A DNA stretch of 64,000 nucleotides from Candidatus Kapaibacterium sp. (GCA_023957315.1 JAMLHE010000002.1:186001-250000); one strand, 5' to 3'; positions 26,113-35,564 are shown, counted from the first letter of the stretch. Notes: generated from the sequence alone by a model not told the origin. Numbers and translations: made by a program.

Positions 26113-27162
26113 ATGAATAAAATATACAAAATATTGATTTTTGTCGCATTGTTCTTTATGTTTTCATGCGGCAAAGAAGAGGCAGTGGCGCCTGAGCAGA
26201 AGATTATAATTGCCGCAATTTTGGATACCACCGGACATTACAGCCAATTCGGCAAGGAAGTGATTCGCGGTATGGAGCTTTACACACGTAAGTACGCTAC
26301 GTCGTATGAATTGAGGTTCTATGACAGCAAAGGTGATGCTGATGTGGCTCTTGCAGAATTCATCAAGATTGCATCAAACACATATACACGTGGAGTAGTT
26401 ACACTCGCAAGCTGGATTTCAAATGCAATTGCCGAACCTGCAAAAAATAATCGGGTTGTCCAATTCGCAGTTGGGAGCGCTGTTTATAATTTTGCAAATT
26501 TGAAAAATTGCGTACGATTCACGTCCGATGTAAACGACGAAATCAAGTATCTTTCCAATTATCTGAATGATTATAATCGTATCGTAATTATGCACTTCGA
26601 TAATGATTATGGAGTAACTTGGAACAATAATTTGAAAGGCAACTTAGGTGGCAAAATCATCCGTTCATTTTCGTACCCCGATACGATGACGCAATTTACT
26701 TCAATTTTGGAAGAAGTGAAAGCACTAAACCCTTCCAGACTTGTACTGATAAGTACCCGCGAAGCTGTACATATTGTACGTCAAGCAAAAGCTATCGGTT
26801 TGAATGTTCAGATTGTTGGCACGAGACCTATTCTGACTGAACAATTACTCGCAACAAGCGAAGCGAATGGATTGATTTTCAGCTATCCCAATTTGGATGA
26901 GCATTCTCCGGCATATCAAGATTATTTGTCAAGATATGGCAAGAAACCATCATCTTTTGTGGCGGAAGGCTATGATTTGTGTTTCGGGCTTGACAATGCA
27001 ATCAGAACTAACGGCACTGCCCCTGCTGACATTTGGGATTGGTTCGACCACAACGGCTTTTACGGAATGTTAGGGCGAATCAAATTCGATTCCCTCGCTC
27101 AAGCATCATACGATTATAATTTGAATATCATCAAAGATGGTGATTATGTAATATTCCCTTGA
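26113..27162 (+). CDS. ABC transporter substrate-binding lipoprotein (Peripla_BP_6, branched-chain amino acid type)
   Basis: The signal MNKIYKILIFVALFFMFSCGKE has an FSC lipobox, so this 349-residue protein is lipid-anchored. It has the two-lobed type I binding fold of LivJ-like proteins: IIAAILDTTGHYSQFGKEVI at the front, then RELYTRKY-like and FVAEGYDLCFGLDNAIR segments. These proteins bind amino acids, amides or urea. No LivHMGF permease or ATPase is adjacent, so it may be a sensor or an orphan receptor. It is followed by trmB after 9 bases. Confidence 0.8.
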   Translation: MNKIYKILIFVALFFMFSCGKEEAVAPEQKIIIAAILDTTGHYSQFGKEVIRGMELYTRKYATSYELRFYDSKGDADVALAEFIKIASNTYTRGVVTLASWISNAIAEPAKNNRVVQFAVGSAVYNFANLKNCVRFTSDVNDEIKYLSNYLNDYNRIVIMHFDNDYGVTWNNNLKGNLGGKIIRSFSYPDTMTQFTSILEEVKALNPSRLVLISTREAVHIVRQAKAIGLNVQIVGTRPILTEQLLATSEANGLIFSYPNLDEHSPAYQDYLSRYGKKPSSFVAEGYDLCFGLDNAIRTNGTAPADIWDWFDHNGFYGMLGRIKFDSLAQASYDYNLNIIKDGDYVIFP

Positions 27163-27171
27163 TTTAAAAAA

Positions 27172-27867
27172 ATGACTGAAATAAAATTCTCAAAATACCC
27201 GTTCGGAACAAAAATCCGACATCATGTTTCTACAAATAATTATTTGCCGATTGAAGAATTGAAATATATTCCTGAATCATATCCGGAAGCTTTGAAAACA
27301 ATTGATTGGACCACACTTTTTGCTAACGGAACCGCACCGAAATATTTGGATATCGGTTGTGGACGCGGCAAATTTTTGATTTTACGCTCTTTCGAAATTG
27401 GCGATGACAATATTTTAGGCATAGAGATTCGCCCTGAGCCCGTCAGTTGGATTAATGTTGTTGTGGAAGGCGAATCAATTAGCAATTGTCGTGCTTTGCA
27501 TTATAGCGTAGCCAACAATATGCCTTTCGTCGAGAGCAATTCAATAAGTGAAATTTATTATCTTTTCCCTGACCCATGGAGCAAAAGGAAGCATTATAAA
27601 AAACGTGCTTTTACTGCCAAATTTGTGAGCGAATGCCATAGGGTTTTGGCTGATGACGGAAAATTATTCCTTGCCACTGACGTACCCGAAGTGCATACTT
27701 ATCAGATTAATTTGCTCCGCAAATTAGGACTATTCGATGTCCATATTTTGGAATCACGCGACGAATGGCAATTACCCGCAACAAATAAAGAGAGATTTTG
27801 CATCAGGAAAAATATTGATGTTTACCGGACAATTTGCACTAAATCTAAGCCATCCGTTGGCGGTTAA
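27172..27867 (+). CDS. trmB: tRNA (guanine-N7)-methyltransferase
   Basis: A 231-residue class I methyltransferase with the SAM-binding motif YLDIGCGRGKF and the TrmB-specific block FPDPWSKRKHYKKR, followed by FLATDV. It forms m7G46 in the variable loop of tRNAs. Its 3' end overlaps the convergent rlmB gene by 23 bases, both sharing the downstream strand. Confidence 0.93.
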   Translation: MTEIKFSKYPFGTKIRHHVSTNNYLPIEELKYIPESYPEALKTIDWTTLFANGTAPKYLDIGCGRGKFLILRSFEIGDDNILGIEIRPEPVSWINVVVEGESISNCRALHYSVANNMPFVESNSISEIYYLFPDPWSKRKHYKKRAFTAKFVSECHRVLADDGKLFLATDVPEVHTYQINLLRKLGLFDVHILESRDEWQLPATNKERFCIRKNIDVYRTICTKSKPSVGG

Positions 27868-28597
27868 TCTCGAAAAGTACGATTCCTGCGGAAACTGATG
27901 CATTGAGTGAATTGATTCTGCCCGACATCGGGATGCTGATGATGTCGTCGCACTTTTTACGAACATTTTCCTTCATGCCCGAGCCTTCGCTCCCGATAAT
28001 TATAACGATTGGTCGGTCGTAAATATTATCGCTATATAGCCTTGTGGATTGCATATCTGCGCCATAAATCCAGAACCCTTTGTCCTTGAGTGTTTCGATT
28101 GCATTCACTAAATTTGTGACTTTGCAAATGTCCAAATGCTCCAAAGCTCCGGCTGATGCTTTGACAGCAACAGGTGTAATCGGTGCAGAATTGCGAATTG
28201 GCATAACCAATCCCGTGACTCCGGCACATTCGGCTGAACGAGCTATTGCACCAAGATTTTGAGGGTCGGTAATGCCGTCTAAAATCAAAAGCACAGGCTT
28301 GTTGCTTCTTGCGAAGGCGTTATCCGCGAGTTCGCCCAAATCAACAGTCTTTGCCATCGTTCGCAATGCGATTACACCTTGCGATTTGGCGTCTCGCGGC
28401 AGAACACTATCCTCGAGATTCTTGAATTTCATTTTGTCATAAGTAATTACCGGCACTTTGTTGCTTTTTGCCAATTTGAAGATGGGGTTTGTGCCGTGCA
28501 ATCCGTACAAAATATAAATCTTTTCGATTTCACTTCCCGAACTCAATGCTTCTGTAACGGCATTCCTACCGTAAATATAATATGCTTGTTCACTCAT
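27845..28597 (-). CDS. rlmB: 23S rRNA (guanosine-2'-O)-methyltransferase RlmB / TrmH-type SPOUT methylase
   Basis: The ATG at 28597 begins MSEQAYYIYGRNAV, the usual N-terminal substrate-binding start; the open frame extends 10 codons further. SPOUT motifs are complete: DPQNLGAIARSAECAG, IIIGSEGSGM and SLNASVSAGIVLFE. RlmB methylates G2251 in the peptidyl-transferase region of 23S rRNA. A TrmH-like tRNA role cannot be ruled out by sequence alone. Confidence 0.88.
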   Translation of the reverse strand: MSEQAYYIYGRNAVTEALSSGSEIEKIYILYGLHGTNPIFKLAKSNKVPVITYDKMKFKNLEDSVLPRDAKSQGVIALRTMAKTVDLGELADNAFARSNKPVLLILDGITDPQNLGAIARSAECAGVTGLVMPIRNSAPITPVAVKASAGALEHLDICKVTNLVNAIETLKDKGFWIYGADMQSTRLYSDNIYDRPIVIIIGSEGSGMKENVRKKCDDIISIPMSGRINSLNASVSAGIVLFEINRQRMA

Positions 28598-28740
28598 GAT
28601 TTTGCTGTCTGTATAATAATTTATCAATAATGATATTTAAAAATATAATTTAATATTCTAAATCGTTAATCACATAATAATGTTGTACAAAAGTAATTTA
28701 TATTGGTGATACATTTTTATAATTGTATTGGGAGTCAGAA

Positions 28741-29583
28741 ATGAAACAGAGCTTTATTTTTTTGTTAATGCTTCTTTCGGTCACATTGATATCATGTCTC
28801 GACGAAGGTGGCAGCGGTAGTGGCGGCGAAAATTTGCAATCAGAAAGGATGATGGCGCCTCCTCCCGACATGGCAAAAATGTCAATAAATGAGGATATGT
28901 CCGGCAATGAAAACACCGGACAGGAAATAGTCGAAACTCGAAAACTAATCAAAGATGCTCGATTGTCATTTGAAACTAAGGATATGCAAGCTACGAGAAA
29001 AAAAGTATCTGAAATATTGCTAAAATACAATGCCTATTTGGACAACGAAAATGAATTTGCCACAGAATATGAACTATCCAATAGCATGACTATTCGCGTT
29101 CAATATGACTTATTTGAAAAATTTGTAGATGATTTGCTCACAAATGAAGAAAAAGTTGTCGAAAAAAGCATAAGTGTACGAGATATTACAGCCGAATTTT
29201 TGGATGTCGAAGCCAGATTACGAACTCAAAAAGAGCTTGAAAATCGTTACAGAGAGCTATTAGCAAAAGGCAATAGCGTAACCGAATTGCTCGAAGTAGA
29301 ACGAGCTTTGGCAAACGTTAGAGCACAAATTGAATCAATGGAATCGCGAATGAAACATATGAGTAACCAAGTTGCCCTTTCGACCGTTAATCTCAGATAC
29401 TTCAAGACGCTCGAATCGAAGAGTTTCAGCTTCGGCGAACAAGTACTCAAAGGCTTCGAGAACGGCTGGTTGGCTATTCAATGGTTTATAATCGGCATCA
29501 TCAATCTTTGGGCATTCCTGATTATCGGTGCAATTGTATTTTTCATCGTGTATAGAGTAGTTAGAAAGCCTAAGAAGGTGTGA
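28741..29583 (+). CDS. DUF4349-domain lipoprotein
   Basis: The start at 28741 follows GGGAGTC and gives MKQSFIFLLMLLSVTLISC, a lipoprotein signal with LISC. The 280-residue protein then has a coiled-coil-rich periplasmic region with RLRTQKELENRYRELL and LLEVERALANVRAQIESME, and one C-terminal membrane helix (about 240-272) ending RKPKK. This is the DUF4349 plan; members are envelope proteins of unknown role. An earlier start six codons out weakens the lipobox. Confidence 0.85.
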   Translation: MKQSFIFLLMLLSVTLISCLDEGGSGSGGENLQSERMMAPPPDMAKMSINEDMSGNENTGQEIVETRKLIKDARLSFETKDMQATRKKVSEILLKYNAYLDNENEFATEYELSNSMTIRVQYDLFEKFVDDLLTNEEKVVEKSISVRDITAEFLDVEARLRTQKELENRYRELLAKGNSVTELLEVERALANVRAQIESMESRMKHMSNQVALSTVNLRYFKTLESKSFSFGEQVLKGFENGWLAIQWFIIGIINLWAFLIIGAIVFFIVYRVVRKPKKV

Positions 29584-29599
29584 GGAAAGATTTAGACCT

Positions 29600-29818
29600 T
29601 CAATCCCAACTTCTTTCTTTTTTAATGTGTTGTTCAATGTCTATATCTTTCCATACATCTGAACCTAAAGAGTTAAGCTCAGACAAACGATGCGTACCAC
29701 CGTTGACTGTTTGAATTTTTAATTTCAGTTCGTCAACCATCTTTTGAATCAAATATAAATTGGATTCAAAATCAAGCTTTTTGATTTGATTTAATATATG
29801 TTCAATATTTTGGTTCAT
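29600..29818 (-). CDS. Small antitoxin-like protein
   Basis: The ATG at 29818 gives about 72 residues (a TTG two codons upstream is less likely). The end, GSDVWKDIDIEQHIKKERSWD, resembles the C-terminal tail of many small antitoxins that pair with PIN-domain toxins (pattern W-x-x-[IV]D-x-x-x-Y-I-x-x-E-R-x-W-D). No PIN or RelE gene follows; the DUF4349 gene converges 17 bases away. So it may be an orphan antitoxin. It lies about 80 bases after the MntA gene. Confidence 0.5.
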   Translation of the reverse strand: MNQNIEHILNQIKKLDFESNLYLIQKMVDELKLKIQTVNGGTHRLSELNSLGSDVWKDIDIEQHIKKERSWD

Positions 29819-29898
29819 TATCAATACCTATTCTTTTTCTGATAAACGCAATCTCAAAAGTAATAGTGTTTGTTGAATGTTAAAATCAAATAATCAAA

Positions 29899-30231
29899 CT
29901 ATAAAGCTCTTTTTTTATAAATTTCTATACCGTCACGTTTGATTAACTCAATCAATTGTTTGTTTGAAATTTTGCTGAAGATATTCACATCGGCACTAAG
30001 CAACATTGGACTTTCGTTTTCGATTAAGTATTTAATTCGTGCAACGTGCTCAAATTCAATGTCTTTGCCCTTAAGCGATAAGTCAATATCTGAAGCTAAT
30101 TGGTAGTCTCCACGTGCACGACTGCCATACAAAATGACTGATTCAATTTCATCAATTGATTCGAAAATTGACATGAGGTAATTCATGTCTTTCTCTCTCA
30201 AACCGAATTCATTTGTTTGATACTCAATCAC
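29899..30231 (-). CDS. mntA: MNT nucleotidyltransferase antitoxin (MntA-like)
   Basis: A 110-residue minimal nucleotidyltransferase with GSRARG at 36-41 and SDIDL at 47-51, giving the G-S-x10-D-x-D core, and a likely third aspartate at D81 in SADVNIF. In HEPN/MNT toxin-antitoxin pairs this enzyme adds AMP to a tyrosine of the HEPN toxin, which blocks its RNase activity. It starts with GTG and overlaps the upstream HEPN gene stop by four bases (GTGA), as paired modules do. Confidence 0.85.
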   Translation of the reverse strand: MIEYQTNEFGLREKDMNYLMSIFESIDEIESVILYGSRARGDYQLASDIDLSLKGKDIEFEHVARIKYLIENESPMLLSADVNIFSKISNKQLIELIKRDGIEIYKKRAL

Positions 30232-30626
30232 TTTATATTCTGCATTTTCGATTTAAAACTGTTGAATTCGGGTAAAAAATCGCTAATAATTTGTTGCAGA
30301 TATTTGCGACTTACGGTTTCGTCATAAATATGGCTGAGACTATTCCTTGCCTCGAGTATTTCTTCCCAAATAAATGGGTCAATTAATCCATTTGTTGCCA
30401 TTTGGGTCATTACCGGGCGAGGTCCTTTTATGTCGTTATACCCCAATTCGACAATGTAATCTTGCATTACTTTCCAAGCCAAATCGAATGTATATTCGAA
30501 CCTTTGAACAAGTCCGTCTTTTTCCAATTCATTCAATTTGTCGAAATGAGTCGCACCTTTGTTTAAGCTTTCTAAAGCTTTGCAATAGTTTCCAAATCTA
30601 AGTTGACGTTTATATTTCGGTGCCAT
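30228..30626 (-). CDS. hepT: HEPN toxin / nucleotidyltransferase substrate-binding protein (HI0074 family, HepT-like)
   Basis: The 132-residue all-helical protein matches the HI0074 family (RFEYTFDLAWKVMQDYI). It carries the HEPN catalytic motif R-x4-H-x-Y: R94, H99 and Y101 in ARNSLSHIYDE. Y101 is at the position modified by the MNT partner in known HepT toxins. It precedes mntA with a four-base overlap. Toxin identity is inferred from the intact motif and the neighbouring MNT gene. Confidence 0.85.
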   Translation of the reverse strand: MAPKYKRQLRFGNYCKALESLNKGATHFDKLNELEKDGLVQRFEYTFDLAWKVMQDYIVELGYNDIKGPRPVMTQMATNGLIDPFIWEEILEARNSLSHIYDETVSRKYLQQIISDFLPEFNSFKSKMQNIK

Positions 30627-30628
30627 GC

Positions 30629-33157
30629 TTATTCCTCATTCACGCTTTGTAATTGCTTTTTCTCTCTCTGATTCAAAAATATTCCAATTGCTAATAATGC
30701 CAAAATCAAAATATTGGAAATCATTGAGAATGTTTTGCCCTGCTCGAATGCCGGGGAGGTCAAAGTGAATACGATTTCGTGTTCGCCCGGAGGCACAACA
30801 ACCGAACGAAAGGCATAATTAGTCTTATAAATAGGTAATTCTTTGTCGCCGATAAAGGCTTTCCAGAAAGGATAATATGTCTCACTCATGAAAAGTAGGT
30901 TGTTGCCTGTGGCTTTGACCTTGAATATTATCGAACTGTTACTTTGGGAGACGAATTGAGCAGTGGCACCTTCTGTTGCGGGTTCGATGTTGATTTTATG
31001 GTCTTCCTCGAAAAAGGCAACACGCTCCGGATTGAAGTTGCCTTCTTTCATATTCCGCAAAATATCCATCGGTCTGGCGATTGCTACTGAATCAACGAAA
31101 AATGCTCTCGGCAAAAATGCCGGATTGAAATACACGTACCATCCGGTTTGTTGAGATTGGTAAGCGGGTTGAACTTGACCATAAGGTTGCGGAGTGATGA
31201 GATACTTGACATTGAGCAAATTCCACAAGAATGGATTTGTCACTTGATTAGTCGAGCCTTCGTCTGCAACGTCAAGCAAATCTTGATAGACGCGCAATTT
31301 TGCAGGGTGATAACCGCCAACATTTTCAAGTTTGAAATATGACGGCAAATTTGGTGAAATACTTGCCATCGCAAAGTCGGCAATTCTACTTTTTTCTGCA
31401 TCTTGCTTGATGAAATCAACCACGTCAGTTGCTCTTAATGCATCTCCGACTTGGTCAGTTTCGGTAATATCGAGCGGACGGAATCCAACTCGCCATAAGT
31501 CTATGAAAAGTAATAATATTATCGAAATGAAAAACAAATTTGTTTTGAGGCGACCTTTGACAAATAAAAATGCTAATGCTGCAAAAATCGCATAAATAAA
31601 TCCGTTCATAATCCAATCGCCAATCATATGCGACCATACAAAATCCGGCAAATCAGGGATTTGCTGCATAACGGATCTGAACGATTGGTTGGCTGTATTT
31701 GTGACTGCATCGATGTAAAATGATTTCATGGCTGTGGCATAAAACAAACCAAGCACGAGGAAAGCTCCGGCAGAAATCAAAATATAATTCATGATTTTTT
31801 TGCCTTCGGGGCTATTTTCACGCCTATACTTCACCAAGCCCGTTAATCCGTATCCTGCCATAATTGGGAATGCGAATTGCATAATTGCAAGTGCCATGCT
31901 CGGCGCTCGGAATTTGTTGAAACTCGGCACATTGTAGAAGAAGAAATCGAACAATATAGGCAAATTATTTCCAAACGATAAAAACAACATAAAGAGGGAA
32001 ATTGCCATTAACGATTGGACAAATGCATCTTTGCGGTAAATCACAAATCCCGCAATTGCCAAAAACACAACAATAATCCCCATATATGGGGCGACGTCCT
32101 CGAAAACTTTTTGTCCCCAATATGTTGGAATTTTGATTTCCTCACCTCTGGTTGCAGGACCCGTGTAAGGCAATTTGCCGAAGCCGTAATAATTAGGTAC
32201 GAAAAAGGTCATTACTTCCTGTGGTGAAAATGACCACATCGTGGCATATTCGTAAGTGTTTCCTCCGTCGTCCGCTTGGGCTATTCCATCTGTTTGAGTA
32301 ATTGGCGAAGCACCGCGAGTAGAATATGGAGTGTATTCTTGTATGGACAAATATCTGTCCGACGACATAAGGAATGCAAAGCCTCCTGCTACCACCAGCA
32401 CCCCAATTAGCTTGACCATCCCAATCGGGTCGCGTTTGGTGATAAAGCGGCTAATGAGCTCGAAAAGTACGTAAACACCAATCGCTATACCGCTGTAAAA
32501 TATCATCTGAACGTGCGTGGATTCGAAAATCAAGTGGATTGAGATGACTAACAAAGTTGCGTATAGAATCGAAAATTTCTCTCGGACTTTTTCCATCAAC
32601 ATGAAAATATAGGGCAGCAGTGCCATCGTAATCGGTTTAGTGTTGTGCCCAATCATTATCCAATGTATGATACCCGTTGAATAAAGAGCCGCAATCGCCA
32701 CAAAAAATGCTATAGCGTGCATATGTTTTTTGGAGCGCATCAGCAAATACATTCCAATGCCAAAGATTACGTAAAATTGCATGACGCGGACGGAATCGTT
32801 GCCAAAGACATCGCCCATCAAGCGTGTATAGCCAAAAAAGACGGATGAGGTCACGTCCCAAAGGCGGTCGCCTGTGAGCAAAAACGATGCAAAACCCGGC
32901 ATTCCGGAGAAAATGTACGGCACCCAATGCGGGAAATCGCCATTTCTGGAGGCTTCGTCCAAGTAATTCCTGAAGCTAATCGAAGCAAAGTTATCGGATG
33001 CCGCCAACTCGTGCGAAGTGATAACACCCCAAAAGAACACGAACACCGACAGCACAATCAATCCGATGAATATCAAATCGCGATACTTTTCGGGGAATAA
33101 AGTGAAAGTATCATTGCTAAGAGTAGCAACACTTTTCTTGGTAATCTTTTTTGTCAT
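30629..33157 (-). CDS. YfhO-family integral membrane protein
   Basis: About 842 residues with a dozen or more membrane helices and a C-terminal soluble beta domain containing the FVSQSNSSIIFKVKATG and PLFYSETYYP-like segment (here MSETYYPFWKAF). This is the YfhO/GT-C-like fold, linked in other bacteria to glycosylation of lipoteichoic acid or other surface glycans. The start was set at 33157, with GAGG upstream; an ATG four codons earlier and a TTG six codons earlier also exist. The glycan acceptor is unknown. It sits directly upstream of hepT, 3 bases away. Confidence 0.8.
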   Translation of the reverse strand: MTKKITKKSVATLSNDTFTLFPEKYRDLIFIGLIVLSVFVFFWGVITSHELAASDNFASISFRNYLDEASRNGDFPHWVPYIFSGMPGFASFLLTGDRLWDVTSSVFFGYTRLMGDVFGNDSVRVMQFYVIFGIGMYLLMRSKKHMHAIAFFVAIAALYSTGIIHWIMIGHNTKPITMALLPYIFMLMEKVREKFSILYATLLVISIHLIFESTHVQMIFYSGIAIGVYVLFELISRFITKRDPIGMVKLIGVLVVAGGFAFLMSSDRYLSIQEYTPYSTRGASPITQTDGIAQADDGGNTYEYATMWSFSPQEVMTFFVPNYYGFGKLPYTGPATRGEEIKIPTYWGQKVFEDVAPYMGIIVVFLAIAGFVIYRKDAFVQSLMAISLFMLFLSFGNNLPILFDFFFYNVPSFNKFRAPSMALAIMQFAFPIMAGYGLTGLVKYRRENSPEGKKIMNYILISAGAFLVLGLFYATAMKSFYIDAVTNTANQSFRSVMQQIPDLPDFVWSHMIGDWIMNGFIYAIFAALAFLFVKGRLKTNLFFISIILLLFIDLWRVGFRPLDITETDQVGDALRATDVVDFIKQDAEKSRIADFAMASISPNLPSYFKLENVGGYHPAKLRVYQDLLDVADEGSTNQVTNPFLWNLLNVKYLITPQPYGQVQPAYQSQQTGWYVYFNPAFLPRAFFVDSVAIARPMDILRNMKEGNFNPERVAFFEEDHKINIEPATEGATAQFVSQSNSSIIFKVKATGNNLLFMSETYYPFWKAFIGDKELPIYKTNYAFRSVVVPPGEHEIVFTLTSPAFEQGKTFSMISNILILALLAIGIFLNQREKKQLQSVNEE

Positions 33158-33382
33158 CTTTTGCCTCATCTCCAAAATTTCATTTTCAAAAAACTATAAA
33201 ACGAAACGCCACTGAGTTTAATTCAAATTTAATAAATCATTTTGAAAGAGAAGAGGGAAAAATGGAAAGATTAATATTTGTCTTCATCCTGTCCATCACG
33301 AAATCCGCTATGTAGCTATAAAAACAAATCCATCCGATGACTCCGAGCCACCGGATGAATGCAGGATAAAAAACTTTGGGAC

Positions 33383-33413
33383 AAAAAAGCCCCCCGCATT
33401 TGGTGCAGGGGGC
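33383..33413 (-). terminator. Intrinsic terminator for the LRR lipoprotein gene
   Basis: On the minus strand GCCCCC/GGGGGC arms (33408-33413 with 33389-33394) and an inner TGC/GCA pair close a short loop. A run of six T follows (33383-33388). It lies 9 bases past the stop of the leucine-rich-repeat gene. Confidence 0.85.
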
Positions 33414-33421
33414 GGATTAAA

Positions 33422-34045
33422 TTATGGTGAATAAGAAATTTCTGTATTAGGTAGCCATTTAATTAATGAATCAATTTCGCTCTGAGGTACATTTGTATCA
33501 ATAATTTCTAACTTTCGTAAAGTACCTTTTAAGTTTTGGATTGTAGAAGGTAACTTACTAATCTTTGTATCGTTAAAATTCAAATCTTCTAAATTAATCA
33601 TATTCCCGATTTCATCAGGAATAGAATCAATTGGCGAATCTGCAAAACTTAATGAAATTAACGAAGTAAGTGTAAATAATGATGGTGGTATTTTTGACAT
33701 ATTCGCATTGTAAATATGTAGATACCTTAAACTTACCAAGCGGTCAAATTTATCGGGTATAAACTCATATGCATTTTCTAAAGAAATAAAGTAATCTAAG
33801 TTTTTCAATTTAAAAAATGCTTCAGGTATAACTTTGATACCATTATTGTATAGACCAAGGACTTTTAAATTTGTCAAATCTCCAATACAATCAGGTATCG
33901 AACCCATATAGCTATCAATAGCAATAGTATCAGGATGATTGAACATATTTAATTTGTACAAAGAACAATCACTTGGTTTTGTTGATTCTTCACCACAAGA
34001 AGCTAACAATAATAATAAGAGAAAACTAATCAAATACTTTTTCAT
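33422..34045 (-). CDS. Leucine-rich-repeat lipoprotein
   Basis: The ATG at 34045 is preceded by AAGGAG and gives [20 protein letters not shown], a lipoprotein signal with LASC. This start also removes the overlap that the longer open frame would make with the upstream gene. The 207-residue protein contains five or six leucine-rich repeats of the form L-x-x-L-x-x-L-x-L-x-x-x-x-I, e.g. LTNLKVLGLYNNGIKVIP and LEDLNFNDTKISKLP. It should sit in the envelope and bind a protein or other ligand. A strong terminator follows. Confidence 0.8.
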   Translation of the reverse strand: MKKYLISFLLLLLLASCGEESTKPSDCSLYKLNMFNHPDTIAIDSYMGSIPDCIGDLTNLKVLGLYNNGIKVIPEAFFKLKNLDYFISLENAYEFIPDKFDRLVSLRYLHIYNANMSKIPPSLFTLTSLISLSFADSPIDSIPDEIGNMINLEDLNFNDTKISKLPSTIQNLKGTLRKLEIIDTNVPQSEIDSLIKWLPNTEISYSP

Positions 34046-34058
34046 TTTGAACTCCTTT

Positions 34059-35564
34059 TTATTGAATTGATTTGTCATATTTAGGATTGTAGTCTTCGTC
34101 CAAACATTCCTGACAATTACCACTTTGATTAGTTCGAGAACAATTTGGTACCACGTAAGCTCTAACTTCCGAACCTTCCGTTGCGATAAATCCGGGTTTG
34201 AAAATAATTTCATTTGAAGCTCGAAATGTTACGTTCCTTGCTTCGGGGCCAATTACAAAATCTGCATCATACCCTATCGGTCTTTCATCGGGACATACTG
34301 TTATTCTACCGGGAGTACCTTCGGCTCTGTAAGTGTAGTAATTACCGTTAATGTTTTGGTTAAATAAGTTTAATTCCTGTTGTTGGTCGTAAATAGTACC
34401 CATATCAAACTCGGTAGCGTCAGGGAATTGCATTTTCGATTCAATTATAAATCTATAAAGTAAACCTGCAGTGGCTCTTATTGTGTACGGTAATAAAGCG
34501 TCACGAAACGCTCTGCCGGCATATCTAGTCAACTCCCATTCAGCCCAACCTACTTTTATATTGTTCATAAAATCAGGTTTTGTATAGAAAAATTCTTCAT
34601 TAGGGAAATATGATTTAACTATTGATTCAATCTCACCTATGCCGATATTATAATTTGTATTTCCATTACTCGGTCTTGTTCCAAAAGAACCGAAATGGTC
34701 AGATAGTTGAGCTAATGTATAAAAAAGGTATAATGTTTTATCACCATCAACTTCGCAAAAAGGATTTACGAAACCACCACGTTCTTCCAAGACTCTTTCG
34801 GCTGTCCAATAGAATTCTTCCCGATAGATTTGTTTGTGAGCAAGCCAATGCTCAAAAGGTGCGGTATGAGCATTATTCGGTCTCGGGTGCATTGACCTTT
34901 TAGCATGCTCAGGCACTCCCATGTCAGTAAGAAGATGGCACAGCCTGCCCAAGAAATTAAAATAAAGTAGCCTGCATTGTAGGTTGCCAACTGGCCAATA
35001 ATAATTATTGGCCACATCATAATAAATATTTAGCAAAGGAATATATTTATAAGAGTAACTCACCCAAATTTTATCATTCCAATACCATTTATGCAAACTA
35101 CCATTTGCTTCTGGAGAACAAGCTTTCATTTCAAAACCTACGGTAAGAGGTATCTCGAAGAATTTTGCATAATCGTCGTTAATAAATCGAAGAGCTTTTG
35201 TATAAGCTGATGGGAAACTTCCTCCATCATAAAGTTTCACTTTACCATATGGATTATCAGCATCCCAAAAATGTGTAATACTAGTATGACTATTAAAAAT
35301 GCCACTATAATGATAAACTATATCGTATCTATCTTCCTGCCATGAACCACCTGTTAAGGTACCTGTATAGTGTCCATAATTTTCAATATCACCAACAAAA
35401 AAATCTAAATCAGCAATACCGTTTTCTTCTTTACTTAATTGAATTTTTAATAGCTGATACGCCTCATAAACTATTCTCTGATGTACTGGAACTTCCTGTT
35501 GTTCATGAGGTAAAGCTCTTGAAATACTAAATATAAAAATCAAAAAATAAATTGTCTTTTTCAT
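34059..35564 (-). CDS. Secreted zinc-dependent phospholipase C-like protein
   Basis: The 501-residue protein starts with a signal peptide. It shows the zinc-site pattern of the phospholipase C/S1-P1 nuclease fold: H28 (VHQRIVYEAYQLL), a D around 59 (VGDIENYGHY), H98 (THFWDAD), and GRLCHLLTDMGVPEHAK with H210-x3-D214-x5-H220, then E238 (APFEHW). The end (NEIIFKPGFIATEGSEVRAYV) matches a C-terminal beta element common in FCB secreted proteins. It is probably a secreted phosphodiesterase or lipase acting on phospholipids. Catalysis is inferred from residues, not shown. The LRR lipoprotein gene starts 13 bases after its stop. Confidence 0.6.
   Translation of the reverse strand: MKKTIYFLIFIFSISRALPHEQQEVPVHQRIVYEAYQLLKIQLSKEENGIADLDFFVGDIENYGHYTGTLTGGSWQEDRYDIVYHYSGIFNSHTSITHFWDADNPYGKVKLYDGGSFPSAYTKALRFINDDYAKFFEIPLTVGFEMKACSPEANGSLHKWYWNDKIWVSYSYKYIPLLNIYYDVANNYYWPVGNLQCRLLYFNFLGRLCHLLTDMGVPEHAKRSMHPRPNNAHTAPFEHWLAHKQIYREEFYWTAERVLEERGGFVNPFCEVDGDKTLYLFYTLAQLSDHFGSFGTRPSNGNTNYNIGIGEIESIVKSYFPNEEFFYTKPDFMNNIKVGWAEWELTRYAGRAFRDALLPYTIRATAGLLYRFIIESKMQFPDATEFDMGTIYDQQQELNLFNQNINGNYYTYRAEGTPGRITVCPDERPIGYDADFVIGPEARNVTFRASNEIIFKPGFIATEGSEVRAYVVPNCSRTNQSGNCQECLDEDYNPKYDKSIQ

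Noticed and set aside
33331..33357. CATCCG/CGGATG hairpin before the LRR terminator region
   Set aside because: Six-base arms with a 15-base loop and no T-run; too weak to call a feature.
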